Assembly (NCBI GenBank): GCA_017983955.1
Contig: JAGOAJ010000013.1
Location: 34,751 to 98,750 of the forward strand
Reading direction: 5' to 3'
Origin: Burkholderiaceae bacterium
GTDB lineage: Bacteria; Pseudomonadota; Gammaproteobacteria; Burkholderiales; Burkholderiaceae_B
DNA: 64,000 bases
Shown here: one piece after another, positions 8,150-18,269 of the stretch
How the letters are laid out: each line of letters opens with the position of its first letter
Numbering within the stretch: the first letter of the stretch is position 1
Made by a program: the position numbers and the translations under genes
Notes under the pieces: generated by a model
Database searches by the model: none
What the model was told of the DNA's origin: nothing
The model's input: only the letters and a program-made list of their open reading frames with translations

Positions 8150-10441
8150 ATGTCAAAAATGACTCAGGATAATCTCCCGCCGCCGTTTGATGATGCATGG
8201 TCTCAGCGTGCTTGCGCTGAACTGGATGCTGATGGCCAGCAATTGCTGGCCAGGGCGGCACAGTGGGCGGCTGGCCCTTTACAGGGGATCAAAGCCAGCA
8301 CCGGTGAACTACTGGACGAGCACAGTGCGGCAGTGGTGCTGATACTGGCTGAACTGGGCACTGATGCTGCGACACGGGCCAGCGCGCTATTGACTGTGAT
8401 GCCGCAGACGCCCGCCCAGGTTGGCGCTGGCAATCCGGCCGATGCTATGCGCAAGGCCTTCGGCGGCGAAGTCATGTCACTGGTTCAGGGTACTCGCGCA
8501 TTGTTGCGCTTGGGCCATCTGGCGGGGCAGGCCAACACGCAAGCGTCTTCGGGCAATGACCAAAAGGAAAAACAGCGCAAAATGTTGCTGGCTATGGCGG
8601 CCGATTTGCGTATCGTCCTGATGCGTTTGGCCTCGCGCCTGCAGTCATTGCGCTGGCATGCCGCGTCTAAAACGCCTTGCTCGGTGGCATTTGCCCAGGA
8701 AACAATGACCTTGTATGCACCCCTGGCCAATCGACTGGGGATATGGCAGCTGAAGTGGGAAATCGAAGACCTGGCTTTCCGTTTTCTAGAGCCTGACACC
8801 TATAAAACTATTGCCAAGCAACTGGAAGAAAAACGGGTAGAACGCGAGGCCTTTATTGTGGAGGCGGTTGATGGCTTGAAACACGCCTTGCTGGACGCCC
8901 ACATCACGGCTGACATCACCGGACGTCCCAAGCATATTTACAGCATCTGGAACAAGATGCGTAATAAAAACCTAGAGTTTAATCAGCTGTTTGACTTGCG
9001 CGCCTTGCGCGTCATTGTCGCGGATGAACGGGAGTGCTATGCGGCGCTAGCCTTAGCCCATTCGCTGTGGACGCCGGTATCTGATGAGTTCGACGATTAC
9101 ATATCGCGACCCAAGCCTAACGGTTATCGGTCCTTGCACACCGTAGTCGCCGATGCCCAGGGGCGATGTTTCGAAATCCAGATCCGCACCCAGGAAATGC
9201 ACCAGTTTGCCGAGTACGGCATGGCGGCGCATTGGCGCTACAAGGAAGCGGGTCCTAAAGGTGGTCAGCAGGTGGCGGCCAGTGGCTATGACCAGAAAAT
9301 CGCCTGGATGCGTCAATTGCTGGCCTGGGACAAGGGTGGCTCGGCTGATGCGCAGGATGGCGATGGCGGACAGTCCGCCAGTAATGCCACCGACAAGGTC
9401 AAATCCGACAAAAGGCGGCGACGCGCTGACGACCAGCACCAGCCATCTGGTACCGACCGCATCTATGTCATGACGCCACAGGCTCGCGTGATCGAGCTGC
9501 CCGCCGGGGCGACACCCGTTGATTTTGCCTATTATTTGCATACCGACCTGGGCCATCGTTGTCGGGGCGCTCGCGTCGATGGTCAGATGGTGCCCTTGCT
9601 GACTCGGTTGAATACCGGGCAGACCGTGGAAATTATTGCAGCCAAGTCTGGCGGGCCGTCACGTGATTGGTTGAATCCGCAGCTGGGCTTTCTGGCCAGC
9701 CCGCGATCACGCGCTAAAGTGCGAGCCTGGTTCAATGCCGTTGAGTTGCAGCAGCGCATTGCCCAAGGCCAGGTCATGGTTGAAAAGGAATTGCAGCGCC
9801 TGGGCAAGACGGCCATCAACCTGGAACACTTGGCTCATCAGCTGGATTTCGCCTGCGCTGATGACTTGTACGTAGCAGCCGCTAAAGAAGAATTCAGCCT
9901 GCGCCATATTGACCATGTGCTCAAGGCGGCTGCACCGCAGACTGAACGCGAACCCGAGTCGCTGGCATTTGCCAGCCGTGCAGGCAAGGCGGACACTGCG
10001 GGTAAAAGTGGCGTCCTGGTGGTGGGCGTGGATTCCTTGATGACCCAGTTGGCGCGTTGTTGCCGACCTGCGCCTCCCGACGCCATTGCAGGTTTCGTGA
10101 CGCGTGGGCGTGGGGTGTCCATACATCGTGTCGATTGCCCATCCTATCTGGCACTAGTCGAGCGTCAACCCGAGCGTTTGATCGAGGTGGACTGGGGCGA
10201 TACCGGTCAGGCCTTGTATCCAATAGACATCACCATACACGCTCAAGAACGACCCAACCTGCTGCGGGACTTATCGGAAGTCTTTGCGCGCTTGCGTTTG
10301 AATGTCATCAGCGTCAATACGCATAGCCGACGCGCTTTGACGCATATGGTGTTTACTATCGAGGTGGTCAATGGCGAACAAATCGCTCGTGCGCTGACTG
10401 CGCTAAATGAGCTGACTGGCGTGACCGCAAATCGTCATTGA
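8150..10441 (+). CDS. relA: RelA-type (p)ppGpp synthetase
   Basis: A 763-residue RSH protein (from ATG 8150; ATG 8159 and GTG 8105 are alternatives with no clear ribosome site). Domains in order: a degenerate hydrolase domain in which the HD motif is absent (the region reads AAVVLILAELGTD, AALLTV without H-D), the synthetase domain (GRPKHIYSIWNKM, FDLRALRVI, SDEFDDYISRPKPNGYRSLHT, FEIQIRT), TGS (RIYVMTPQARVIELPAGATPVDFAYYLHT), Cys/zinc region (ARCCRPAPPDAI) and a C-terminal ACT domain. EFDD fits the acidic E-x-D-D synthetase signature of monofunctional RelA. It makes (p)ppGpp on starved ribosomes. A SpoT-type bifunctional enzyme should exist elsewhere. Confidence 0.93.
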   Translation: MSKMTQDNLPPPFDDAWSQRACAELDADGQQLLARAAQWAAGPLQGIKASTGELLDEHSAAVVLILAELGTDAATRASALLTVMPQTPAQVGAGNPADAMRKAFGGEVMSLVQGTRALLRLGHLAGQANTQASSGNDQKEKQRKMLLAMAADLRIVLMRLASRLQSLRWHAASKTPCSVAFAQETMTLYAPLANRLGIWQLKWEIEDLAFRFLEPDTYKTIAKQLEEKRVEREAFIVEAVDGLKHALLDAHITADITGRPKHIYSIWNKMRNKNLEFNQLFDLRALRVIVADERECYAALALAHSLWTPVSDEFDDYISRPKPNGYRSLHTVVADAQGRCFEIQIRTQEMHQFAEYGMAAHWRYKEAGPKGGQQVAASGYDQKIAWMRQLLAWDKGGSADAQDGDGGQSASNATDKVKSDKRRRRADDQHQPSGTDRIYVMTPQARVIELPAGATPVDFAYYLHTDLGHRCRGARVDGQMVPLLTRLNTGQTVEIIAAKSGGPSRDWLNPQLGFLASPRSRAKVRAWFNAVELQQRIAQGQVMVEKELQRLGKTAINLEHLAHQLDFACADDLYVAAAKEEFSLRHIDHVLKAAAPQTEREPESLAFASRAGKADTAGKSGVLVVGVDSLMTQLARCCRPAPPDAIAGFVTRGRGVSIHRVDCPSYLALVERQPERLIEVDWGDTGQALYPIDITIHAQERPNLLRDLSEVFARLRLNVISVNTHSRRALTHMVFTIEVVNGEQIARALTALNELTGVTANRH

Positions 10442-10486
10442 TGCCTTTCTGGCTCAGGCTGTTAAAATACTTGTTTACCCGTCATC

Positions 10487-10524
10487 CGGCCCCTGTGGGC
10501 CGCAACAAGGGTTTTGCTTAACCC
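10487..10524 (+). promoter_or_regulatory. Two hairpins in the trpB leader
   Basis: CGGCCC (10487-10492) pairs with GGGCCG (10497-10502) around a 4-base loop, and GGGTT (10509-10513) pairs with AACCC (10520-10524). Both precede the TTG start of trpB at 10537; the second ends next to the ribosome site CGAGG (10524-10528). TAAAAT-like bases upstream (about 10463-10468) could be a -10 element. No run of T and no Trp-rich leader peptide was seen, so classical attenuation is not supported. Confidence 0.4.
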
Positions 10525-10536
10525 GAGGTTAGCGCG

Positions 10537-11736
<1,200 letters not shown>

Positions 11737-11755
11737 AAACAAGGTATTTCTACCC

Positions 11756-12598
11756 ATGAAATCTTCCAACGCGCGGCTTGCTGCCGCGTTTGAAAAAACA
11801 CAGGGTGCTACTGCCCTGATCCCCTATATTGCGGCGGGCGACCCCTCTATGGCCGCCACCCCCGCCTTGATGCATGCGCTGGTCAAAGCGGGCGCCGATG
11901 TCATCGAACTGGGCGTGCCATTTTCAGACCCTATGGCCGACGGCCCCGTGATACAGCGCGCTGCGGAGCGCGCCATCAAGCGTGGCGTGGGGCTGCAGCA
12001 AGTATTTGATATGGTTGCGCAGTTTCGCCAGGATGACCAAACTACACCCGTTGTCTTGATGGGGTATGCCAATCCCATAGAGCGCATGGGCCAGGCAGCG
12101 TTCGCAAAGCGTGCCAGCCAGGCAGGCGTAGACGGTTTGCTGGTGGTGGATTACCCGCCTGAAGAAATGACCGATTTTGCAGCCATGTTGGACGAGGTGG
12201 GTATAGACCCCATTTTCTTGCTGGCGCCCACCTCAACTCCCGAACGCATGCAAAAGGTCGCCCAGGTGGCCCGTGGTTATGTGTATTATGTGTCCCTTAA
12301 AGGCGTCACTGGTTCTGCCGCCATAGATACCGCTGACGTGGCGAAGCGGCTGGACTTGATTCGGCAGTATGTAACCATACCCGTAGGGGTGGGTTTTGGC
12401 ATACGGGACGCTGAAAGCGCCAGTCGGCTGGCACAGTGCGCTGACGCTATCGTCATCGGCAGCAAGCTGATAGAAACCATGGAAAACGCTGTTGCACTAG
12501 CTACACAGGCAGGTGGTGACCAGCAGGCTGCTGATGCTCAGGCCATACAGGCGGCAGCCGATTGGCTGTCCAGCATACACGCGGCTCTACGCCAATAA
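11756..12598 (+). CDS. trpA: Tryptophan synthase alpha subunit
   Basis: A 280-residue TIM-barrel enzyme that releases indole from indole-glycerol phosphate and channels it to TrpB. Conserved pieces: [30 protein letters not shown] (catalytic Glu and Asp), YANPIERMG, and [11 protein letters not shown] near the end. ATG 11756 gives the usual N-terminus ([13 protein letters not shown]); an upstream in-frame ATG inside trpB would add 24 unlikely residues. Stop is followed by an intercistronic hairpin and accD. Confidence 0.96.
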   Translation: MKSSNARLAAAFEKTQGATALIPYIAAGDPSMAATPALMHALVKAGADVIELGVPFSDPMADGPVIQRAAERAIKRGVGLQQVFDMVAQFRQDDQTTPVVLMGYANPIERMGQAAFAKRASQAGVDGLLVVDYPPEEMTDFAAMLDEVGIDPIFLLAPTSTPERMQKVAQVARGYVYYVSLKGVTGSAAIDTADVAKRLDLIRQYVTIPVGVGFGIRDAESASRLAQCADAIVIGSKLIETMENAVALATQAGGDQQAADAQAIQAAADWLSSIHAALRQ

Positions 12599-12611
12599 CA
12601 TAAGAACAACA

Positions 12612-12632
12612 GGGCTGACCTAGCGTCAGCCC
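12612..12632 (+). other. Intercistronic hairpin between trpA and accD
   Basis: GGGCTGAC (12612-12619) and GTCAGCCC (12625-12632) form a perfect 8-bp stem with a 5-base loop. No T-run follows, so it is more likely a message-processing or stabilising hairpin than a terminator. It ends 6 bases before the accD ribosome site (AGGA). Confidence 0.55.
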
Positions 12633-12648
12633 GTCATCAGGAAATATT

Positions 12649-13533
12649 ATGAGCTGGATCGAAAAAATTCTGCCGCCACGCATTAACCGCAACCAGGATG
12701 CAAGCGCGCGTCGTGTTCCAGAAGGAATCTGGGTGAAGTGCCCATCCTGCGAAACGGTGCTGTACAAAGAAGACCTTAAGGCCACGTTAAACGTGTGCCC
12801 GCAGTGTGATCACCATATGCGTATAGGCGCACGTGCGCGTATAGATTCACTGCTGGACCGTGAAGGCCGCGTGGAAATTGGCCAGAATATACGACCAGTA
12901 GATCCATTGAAGTTTCGCGATAGTCGTAAATACACAGAGCGTGTCTCAGAAGCTACCAAGCTGACTGGCGAAAGCGAAGCCATGATCACCATGAGCGGCA
13001 GCATCTTGTCCATGCCCGTAGTGCTTTCATGCTTCGAGTTCGAGTTCATGGGTGGCTCTATGGGGTCGGTCGTGGGCGAACGTTTCGCACGCGGTGTACA
13101 GGAAGCCATCAAGAACCGCACGCCCTTTATTTGCGTAGCATCTTCTGGCGGCGCGCGTATGCAGGAAAGCTTATTTTCGCTACTGCAAATGGCCAAAACC
13201 AATGCGATGCTTACGCAGTTGTCCGAAGCCGGCCTGCCGTTTATCAGCATACTGACCGATCCCACCATGGGTGGCGTGTCGGCCAGCTTCGCTTTCATGG
13301 GTGATGTGGTGATTGCTGAACCTAAGGCGCTGATCGGCTTTGCCGGTCCACGGGTGATTGAGCAGACAGTACGCGAAAAACTGCCCGAGGGTTTTCAGCG
13401 CTCTGAATTTTTGATGACCAAGGGTGCTATAGACATGGTGATAGATCGTCGCGCCATGCGCGAGGAACTGGCCCACTTGATGGCCTTGCTGACGCGTCAG
13501 CCTGTGGATGTTATTGCCAAGGTGGCTTCGTAG
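12649..13533 (+). CDS. accD: Acetyl-CoA carboxylase carboxyltransferase beta subunit
   Basis: A 294-residue subunit that with AccA transfers carboxyl from biotin to acetyl-CoA, the first step of fatty acid synthesis. It has the N-terminal C4 zinc finger ([23 protein letters not shown] without the intervening loop shown in full), [34 protein letters not shown] and the oxyanion-hole region [13 protein letters not shown]. Length is normal. ATG 12649 is preceded by AGGAAAT. The trpBA-accD order is common in Proteobacteria. A dispersed repeat begins straight after the stop codon. Confidence 0.96.
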   Translation: MSWIEKILPPRINRNQDASARRVPEGIWVKCPSCETVLYKEDLKATLNVCPQCDHHMRIGARARIDSLLDREGRVEIGQNIRPVDPLKFRDSRKYTERVSEATKLTGESEAMITMSGSILSMPVVLSCFEFEFMGGSMGSVVGERFARGVQEAIKNRTPFICVASSGGARMQESLFSLLQMAKTNAMLTQLSEAGLPFISILTDPTMGGVSASFAFMGDVVIAEPKALIGFAGPRVIEQTVREKLPEGFQRSEFLMTKGAIDMVIDRRAMREELAHLMALLTRQPVDVIAKVAS

Positions 13534-13539
13534 GTCTTG

Positions 13540-13905
13540 GCCTTGTAGGTACGTTCGCCTTTACATGTGACATCGTCGGTATATTAAGCACCACCGCCCT
13601 TACGTACCGAGCTCTTTACTCGGTGGCCCGCTACGCGAAGCCACTCCCGTAAAGACTCGCTACTCCGGGCTCGTTGCGCGTTCGGAATAACGCTTTTAGG
13701 GACTGTTGGATTAGCTTGTGGCGCTTCAGCTGTTATGTCTTTCAGCAGCCCATAAGGCAGGCAAGCGTTGGACTCACGGGAGAGCCTTACCCTCCGCGGG
13801 GGCTCAGAGTGAGTCTGACGGTTGACGGCCGATGCTACTGAAGAAACGAAACCACGCAACGGTTGACCACCGATGCTACATAAGAAATATAGTCGGCACG
13901 CAAGA
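13540..13905 (+). repeat. Dispersed structured repeat, copy 1
   Basis: Fills most of the accD to small-ORF gap. Between about 13550 and 13835 it differs from copy 2 (22700-23135, inverted) at only about 15 of 285 positions by eye; copy 3 (60266-60610) is more diverged. Near the left end ACCGAG (13606-13611) can pair with CTCGGT (13619-13624) or GTGGC (13623-13627) with GCCAC (13640-13644). At the right end GACTCAC (13771-13777) pairs with GTGAGTC (13809-13815) and GAGCC (13782-13786) with GGCTC (13801-13805). A 41-bp unit is tandemly repeated at the right edge (CGGTTGAC at 13819 and 13860). No transposase is present; a non-autonomous REPIN- or MITE-like element is the best guess. Confidence 0.85.
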
Positions 13906-13943
13906 AACCTCACCATCCCTTAACAACTATTCATACCGATTTT

Positions 13944-13972
13944 TTGTAGATACCGCCCGCGCGTGTTAGAAT
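13944..13972 (+). promoter_or_regulatory. Sigma-70-type promoter of the 42-residue protein gene
   Basis: TTGTAG (13944-13949) and TAGAAT (13967-13972) are separated by 17 bases, with the -10 box one base off consensus. Transcription would start near 13980, about 30 bases before the ATG at 14011. It lies just past the end of repeat copy 1. Confidence 0.6.
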
Positions 13973-14010
13973 CAGAGGTTAACTGAATACAGAGCCTACC
14001 GGAGATCGAC

Positions 14011-14139
14011 ATGGCAGAAATCAAACGCAACCGCCGCAACACCATTGAGCGTCGTTGCTTGGGCAAAGCGTTCAAGCGTCTTTTCGCTCGTTCGCCCAAA
14101 GGCGTTTTCAAGATGCTTGAGAAAGTAAAGCGCGCTTGA
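14011..14139 (+). CDS. Small cationic protein of 42 residues, unrecognised
   Basis: ATG 14011 is preceded by GGAG at 14001-14004, a good ribosome site at 6-base spacing, and by a convincing promoter. The product begins MAEIKRNRRNTIERR and ends MLEKVKRA; 15 of its 42 residues are Lys or Arg against 3 Glu, with one Cys at 16. FKRLFARSPKGVFKMLEKVKRA-type spacing suggests an amphipathic helical C-terminal half (hydrophobics alternate with basics). It is not ribosomal protein S21, which sits in similar spots and is about 70 residues. The 3' region is highly structured and ends in a strong terminator, so it looks like a monocistronic message. It could be a nucleic-acid or ribosome-binding small protein; this is a guess from charge. 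Confidence 0.75.
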   Translation: MAEIKRNRRNTIERRCLGKAFKRLFARSPKGVFKMLEKVKRA

Positions 14140-14147
14140 AGCAAAAA

Positions 14148-14250
14148 AGTTAGCCGCTACCGCCCATCATGGGCTGGTGCGTCGCTGGCTTAAGTCTTGT
14201 GTTACACAAGACTACAAACCGCAGAATCTATATGATCTGCGGTTTTTTTT
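14148..14250 (+). terminator. Structured 3' region and intrinsic terminator of the small-protein gene
   Basis: Three stems follow the stop codon. GCCCA-TGGGC (within 14162-14174) sits inside an outer AGCC/GGCT pairing; AGTCTTGT pairs with ACAAGACT (about 14193-14213); ACCGCAGA (14218-14225) pairs with TCTGCGGT (14236-14243) and is followed by a run of eight T. The last is a clear Rho-independent terminator. The amount of structure is unusual for so short a message and may itself be a stable small RNA. Confidence 0.85.
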
Positions 14251-14302
14251 ATCATATTATGGTCACATGCCTTTTAAACACTAAATAAATAGAAGAATCA
14301 GC

Positions 14303-15229
14303 ATGGCAACGTGGCCTTATCTCTTTACGGTGTTAACGCCCACCTATAACCGCGCTCATACGCTAGAGCGGGCGTATCAGTCTTTACGCGACCAGACATT
14401 TCAGGATTTTGAATGGGTGGTGGTGGACGATGGCTCAACTGACAATACGCGTGAGCTAATTGAGGCGTGGCAACAAGAAGCACGCTTTCCCATACGGTAC
14501 GTCTGGCAGGAAAATCAGCATAAGAAGACTGCCTTTAATCACGGCGTGCAATTGGCCAGGGGCGAGTGGATAGTTGCGCTGGACAGCGATGACAGTCTGG
14601 ATGTGAATGCCTTGCACAGCATGGCCGCCATTTGGCATGACATCCCGGTGGATGCGCGCCCCTCTTTTGTCGCCATCACTGGACTGTGCGCCAGACCTGA
14701 CGGCAAGGTGGTGGGGGATATGTACCCCAAGGATGTGTTCGATTCGAATGCGCTGGATATCACCTTTCGATACGATATTCGTGGCGAGAAATTTGGCTGT
14801 TTGTCTACCGAAATACTGCGTAACTTTCCCTTTCCAGAAGATGTGCCTGGTTTTGTGCCCGAGAGCTTGGTTTGGCGTGCGATGGCAAGGGCTGGTTATC
14901 AGATCCGCTTTGTTAATCAGGTGTTTCGGGTGTATTACGACAGCGCCGACTCTTTGTCGCGCCAGGGCAAGGAAAGCCAACAACATGCACTGGGTCTATG
15001 GTTGTTGGCGCAGGATATGGTGGTTGAGTGCTTGCCATGGTTCCGCTATCGGCCGCAGGCCTTTTTAATGGCGGCAGCGCGTTACACCCGGTTTAGCCTG
15101 CATTTGCGCCATGCCGGGCAGCCTTATCCCTTGGGGCGTGGCTTGAGAGGTTGGAAGTCGCGTCTGCTGGTGGCCTTGATGTGGCCTATGGGCGTGTTGC
15201 TGTATGTCAGGGACCGTATGCGGGCCTAA
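14303..15229 (+). CDS. Family 2 glycosyltransferase
   Basis: A 308-residue GT-A enzyme. FTVLTPTYNRAHTLERAYQSL opens the nucleotide-sugar binding fold, VVVDDGSTDNTRELIEAW carries the donor-binding Asp residues, and LDSDDSLDV is the D-x-D-type metal motif. The acceptor half ends with a basic, hydrophobic segment (LLVALMWPMGVLLYVRD) that may associate with the membrane. It stands alone, so the glycan it serves (LPS, capsule or glycoprotein) cannot be deduced. It starts at ATG 14303 after an AGAAGAA stretch and is bounded upstream by a terminator. Confidence 0.88.
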   Translation: MATWPYLFTVLTPTYNRAHTLERAYQSLRDQTFQDFEWVVVDDGSTDNTRELIEAWQQEARFPIRYVWQENQHKKTAFNHGVQLARGEWIVALDSDDSLDVNALHSMAAIWHDIPVDARPSFVAITGLCARPDGKVVGDMYPKDVFDSNALDITFRYDIRGEKFGCLSTEILRNFPFPEDVPGFVPESLVWRAMARAGYQIRFVNQVFRVYYDSADSLSRQGKESQQHALGLWLLAQDMVVECLPWFRYRPQAFLMAAARYTRFSLHLRHAGQPYPLGRGLRGWKSRLLVALMWPMGVLLYVRDRMRA

Positions 15230-15301
15230 TACTAGAAACTAGAAGCCCGCTAGCGTCGTGATAGATGCAGCGGGACTATAAACCCTGGAGTGGGTGGTTT
15301 T

Positions 15302-15808
15302 TTAGTGCAGCTGGTCAGATGGCGGCAAGTAGTTGGCGGGCAGGTCTGGAGCGTCTGCTTGCGGGTCATCCTGGTCGGTGTCGTTGTCATCGTCCAGGTC
15401 ATCAGAAATAGGTTCGTCGACCATGGCAAACGGCAGCAGGTCTTGTAGGCTGTCTGTCCAACCCACTTCATCGCCCTCCAGGTCTACTTTGATAAAGCGC
15501 GCGCCTTCCAGTTCGGAAAGTTGTATGGCCCACAGGTATTCGCAATCGAAGACTTCATTCTCGGCCATATCCAGGCCGCCTTTGTTACCCAGCAACCGTG
15601 CGCCATTGCCGCCGACTTCTACGGTGATGAAGTCGTCCAGTTTGTCCTGGGGCTGCAAGGGCACGGCAAAGACTACCCATTCAAAGCCTGTTTCAGTGGC
15701 GTCCATGACCTGCGCTAGCACGGGTTTGCCCATGTAGGCGCTTAGGGCATCGGCGGTGCGTCCCAGTAAATCGATTTCGTCGGTGGTAAAAACTAAATTG
15801 GCTGGCAT
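15302..15808 (-). CDS. Conserved-looking acidic hypothetical protein
   Basis: A 168-residue cytoplasmic protein without recognised domains. The first 120 residues look folded (MPANLVFTTDEIDLLGRTADAL, then FEWVVFAVPLQPQDKLDDF). The tail is strongly acidic, with SDDLDDDNDTDQDD followed by PQADAPDLPAN, and probably disordered. No signal peptide or membrane helix. It is convergent with the glycosyltransferase and divergent from ettA. Function unknown; the acidic tail could mimic nucleic acid or serve as a docking segment, but nothing supports either directly. Confidence 0.7.
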   Translation of the reverse strand: MPANLVFTTDEIDLLGRTADALSAYMGKPVLAQVMDATETGFEWVVFAVPLQPQDKLDDFITVEVGGNGARLLGNKGGLDMAENEVFDCEYLWAIQLSELEGARFIKVDLEGDEVGWTDSLQDLLPFAMVDEPISDDLDDDNDTDQDDPQADAPDLPANYLPPSDQLH

Positions 15809-15930
15809 GGTATGGGTCCGTAAACAAGCTAATCATTTTAAGCCATATACGCGCCTGGTAGTTAGTGGCCCCTTTATCTGGCGGTACAGCCTACAATCGT
15901 CATTTTACTTACCTTGCTGACTACGCTTAC

Positions 15931-17604
15931 ATGGCTCAATACGTATATACGATGAATCGGGTCGGCAAAATCGTGCCGCCAAAACGGCAGATTTTGCGCG
16001 ATATTTCCTTGTCTTTCTTTCCGGGCGCAAAAATCGGCGTGCTGGGATTGAATGGTTCGGGTAAATCAACGCTGCTGAAAATTATGGCAGGTGTTGATAA
16101 GGATATCGAGGGTGAAGCGATACCTATGCCAGGGCTGAATATTGGTTATCTGCCTCAGGAGCCTTTGCTGAATCCCGAGCACACCGTGCGGGAATCTGTC
16201 GAAGAAGGTCTGGGTGCTTTATTCAGCGCTCGCAAACGGTTGGATGAGGTCTATTCAGAATACGCAGAACCGGATGCTGATTTCGACGCTTTAGCGGCGG
16301 AGCAGGGCGAACTGGAAGCCATCATTTCTGCTGCGGCATCCAGTGGTTCTGACGATATCGAGCACCAAATGGAAATCGCTGCCGACGCCTTGCGTTTGGC
16401 GCCTTGGGATGCGATTGTTGGCAAGCTGTCTGGTGGCGAAAAACGTCGGATAGCTCTGTGCCGTTTGTTGCTGTCCAAGCCCGACATGCTACTGCTGGAT
16501 GAACCCACTAACCACCTGGATGCAGAAAGCGTCGAATGGCTAGAGCAGTTTTTACGCCAGTTCCCCGGGACTGTAGTTGGTGTTACCCATGATCGCTACT
16601 TCCTGGATAACGCCGCTGACTGGATACTAGAGCTAGACCGTGGCCACGGCATACCCTGGAAGGGTAATTACAGTTCCTGGCTAGAGCAAAAAGAAGCTCG
16701 CCTGGAGCAGGAAGAATCCACAGAATCGGCGCGTCAGCGCACCATCAAGAAAGAACTTGAGTGGGTCAGACAGAACCCCAAGGGACGACAGGCCAAAGCT
16801 AAAGCCCGTTTGGCGCGCTTCGAGGAACTGTCATCCCACGAATACCAGAAGCGTAACGAAACCCAGGAAATCTTCATTCCTGTGGCTGAACGCTTGGGTA
16901 ACGAAGTCATAGAGTTCAACAATGTCAGCAAGTCTTATGGCGAGCGTCTGCTAATTGATAATTTAAGCTTCAAGGTGCCACCTGGTGCGATTGTTGGCAT
17001 TATCGGGCCTAACGGGGCGGGTAAATCTACCTTGTTCCGCATGATCGCGGGTCAGGAACAGGCTGACTCCGGCGAATTGAAAGTAGGGCAGACAGTCAAG
17101 TTGGCGTTTGTTGATCAGTCACGTGAGTCTTTACCTGATGGGAAAACTGTCTTCGAGGCGATTTCTGATGGTGCTGACATACTGACGGTGGGGCGTTTCG
17201 AGATGTCGTCCCGAGCCTATCTGGGTCGATTCAATTTCCGTGGCGGCGATCAGAATAAGCAGGTCGGGAACTTGTCCGGTGGCGAGCGTGGTCGTCTGCA
17301 TTTGGCTAAAACCTTGATTGCTGGTGGCAACGTACTGCTGTTGGATGAACCATCCAACGACTTGGACGTGGAAACCTTGCGCGCGCTGGAAGACGCCTTA
17401 TTGGAATTTGCCGGTACGGTGATGGTGATCAGTCATGATCGGTGGTTTTTGGATCGTATCGCTACGCATATCCTGGCCTTTGAAGGTGATTCTCAAGCCA
17501 TATTCTTCGATGGTAACTACCAGGAATATGAAGCCGACAAAAAACTGCGTCTGGGCGAAGAGGGCGCCAAGCCTAAGCGCCTGCGTTATAAATCCCTGAA
17601 ATAA
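15931..17604 (+). CDS. ettA: Energy-dependent translational throttle protein EttA (ABC-F ATPase)
   Basis: A 557-residue protein with two ABC cassettes and no membrane part. Cassette 1: [38 protein letters not shown]. Cassette 2: [38 protein letters not shown]. The linker ([20 protein letters not shown]) is the P-site tRNA interaction motif of ABC-F proteins. The start [19 protein letters not shown] is the EttA N-terminus; a longer frame from 15865 is rejected. EttA binds the ribosome E site and gates the first elongation steps by the ATP/ADP ratio. The isochorismatase-like gene follows by 9 bp. Confidence 0.96.
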   Translation: MAQYVYTMNRVGKIVPPKRQILRDISLSFFPGAKIGVLGLNGSGKSTLLKIMAGVDKDIEGEAIPMPGLNIGYLPQEPLLNPEHTVRESVEEGLGALFSARKRLDEVYSEYAEPDADFDALAAEQGELEAIISAAASSGSDDIEHQMEIAADALRLAPWDAIVGKLSGGEKRRIALCRLLLSKPDMLLLDEPTNHLDAESVEWLEQFLRQFPGTVVGVTHDRYFLDNAADWILELDRGHGIPWKGNYSSWLEQKEARLEQEESTESARQRTIKKELEWVRQNPKGRQAKAKARLARFEELSSHEYQKRNETQEIFIPVAERLGNEVIEFNNVSKSYGERLLIDNLSFKVPPGAIVGIIGPNGAGKSTLFRMIAGQEQADSGELKVGQTVKLAFVDQSRESLPDGKTVFEAISDGADILTVGRFEMSSRAYLGRFNFRGGDQNKQVGNLSGGERGRLHLAKTLIAGGNVLLLDEPSNDLDVETLRALEDALLEFAGTVMVISHDRWFLDRIATHILAFEGDSQAIFFDGNYQEYEADKKLRLGEEGAKPKRLRYKSLK

Positions 17605-17613
17605 AGGAATGTT

Positions 17614-18156
17614 ATGGCCGTGTTAGCCGCTCATCAGTCTGTGTTGTTGGTTGTGGATATGCAGGTGTCTTTATTGCCTGCCATTCACGATAGCGCGGCC
17701 CTGATAGGGCGTGCTACCCGGTTGTCACAGGCCGCGCAGTTGCTAGGCGTTCCAGTGTTGGCTACCGAGCACTGGGTCGATAAAGTGGGGGCGACTACCC
17801 CGGAATTGTTGCCCGCCATAGATACTGTTCTACATAAAACGCATTTTGACGCCACACGTGAGTCGGATTTTTTATCGGCGTTGCCAGTGGGTAGAACCAA
17901 GGTGTTGTTAATTGGCACCGAGGCCCATGTGTGCGTGTTACAAACCGGTTTGGGTCTGGCAGCGCAGGGATATGCCCCTGTCTTGGTCACGGATTGCATA
18001 GGGTCTCGTCGGCCCTCAGACCACGCAGCAGCGTGCCAGCGCTGGAGCCATTACGGTCTAGAGCAGATTACGGCAGAAATGGCGATGTTTGAATGGCTGG
18101 AAACACCGGCCCACCCTCAATTTCGTCAGGTATTGCAGTTGATCAAGGCGGGTTAA
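17614..18156 (+). CDS. Isochorismatase-family (YcaC-like) hydrolase
   Basis: A 180-residue cysteine hydrolase. The three catalytic residues are visible: Asp in LLVVDMQVSLL, Lys in VLHKTHFDA and Cys in GTEAHVCVLQT. VLVTDCIGSRRPSDH is the family C-terminal motif. Size and motifs match the YcaC-like branch, whose substrates are mostly unknown; true isochorismatases carry additional sequence. It probably shares a transcript with ettA (9 bp gap, AAAGGAATG ribosome site). Confidence 0.85.
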   Translation: MAVLAAHQSVLLVVDMQVSLLPAIHDSAALIGRATRLSQAAQLLGVPVLATEHWVDKVGATTPELLPAIDTVLHKTHFDATRESDFLSALPVGRTKVLLIGTEAHVCVLQTGLGLAAQGYAPVLVTDCIGSRRPSDHAAACQRWSHYGLEQITAEMAMFEWLETPAHPQFRQVLQLIKAG

Positions 18157-18269
18157 TCTCCGGGCGCCGTGCATGCGTTTCAGCGGGTCTGTTTTTCAGG
18201 TGGAACTGTTACAGATGTAGCGTCGCATAACAACTCTTAGTATTTTATGGGGCTAAAATTTTCTCAATA

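Noticed and set aside
10487-10524. Tryptophan attenuator
   Set aside because: No Trp-codon-rich leader peptide and no T-run after either hairpin.
13584-13916. A 110-residue minus-strand reading frame inside repeat copy 1, with a matching open frame in copy 2
   Set aside because: Copies 1 and 2 keep the frame, but their changes in it are about as often replacing as silent, and copy 3 has several stops in it. No ribosome site was seen. It is treated as a by-product of the repeat.
14011-14139. Ribosomal protein S21 (rpsU)
   Set aside because: Size 42 residues and sequence do not match S21 (about 70 residues with a different N-terminus).
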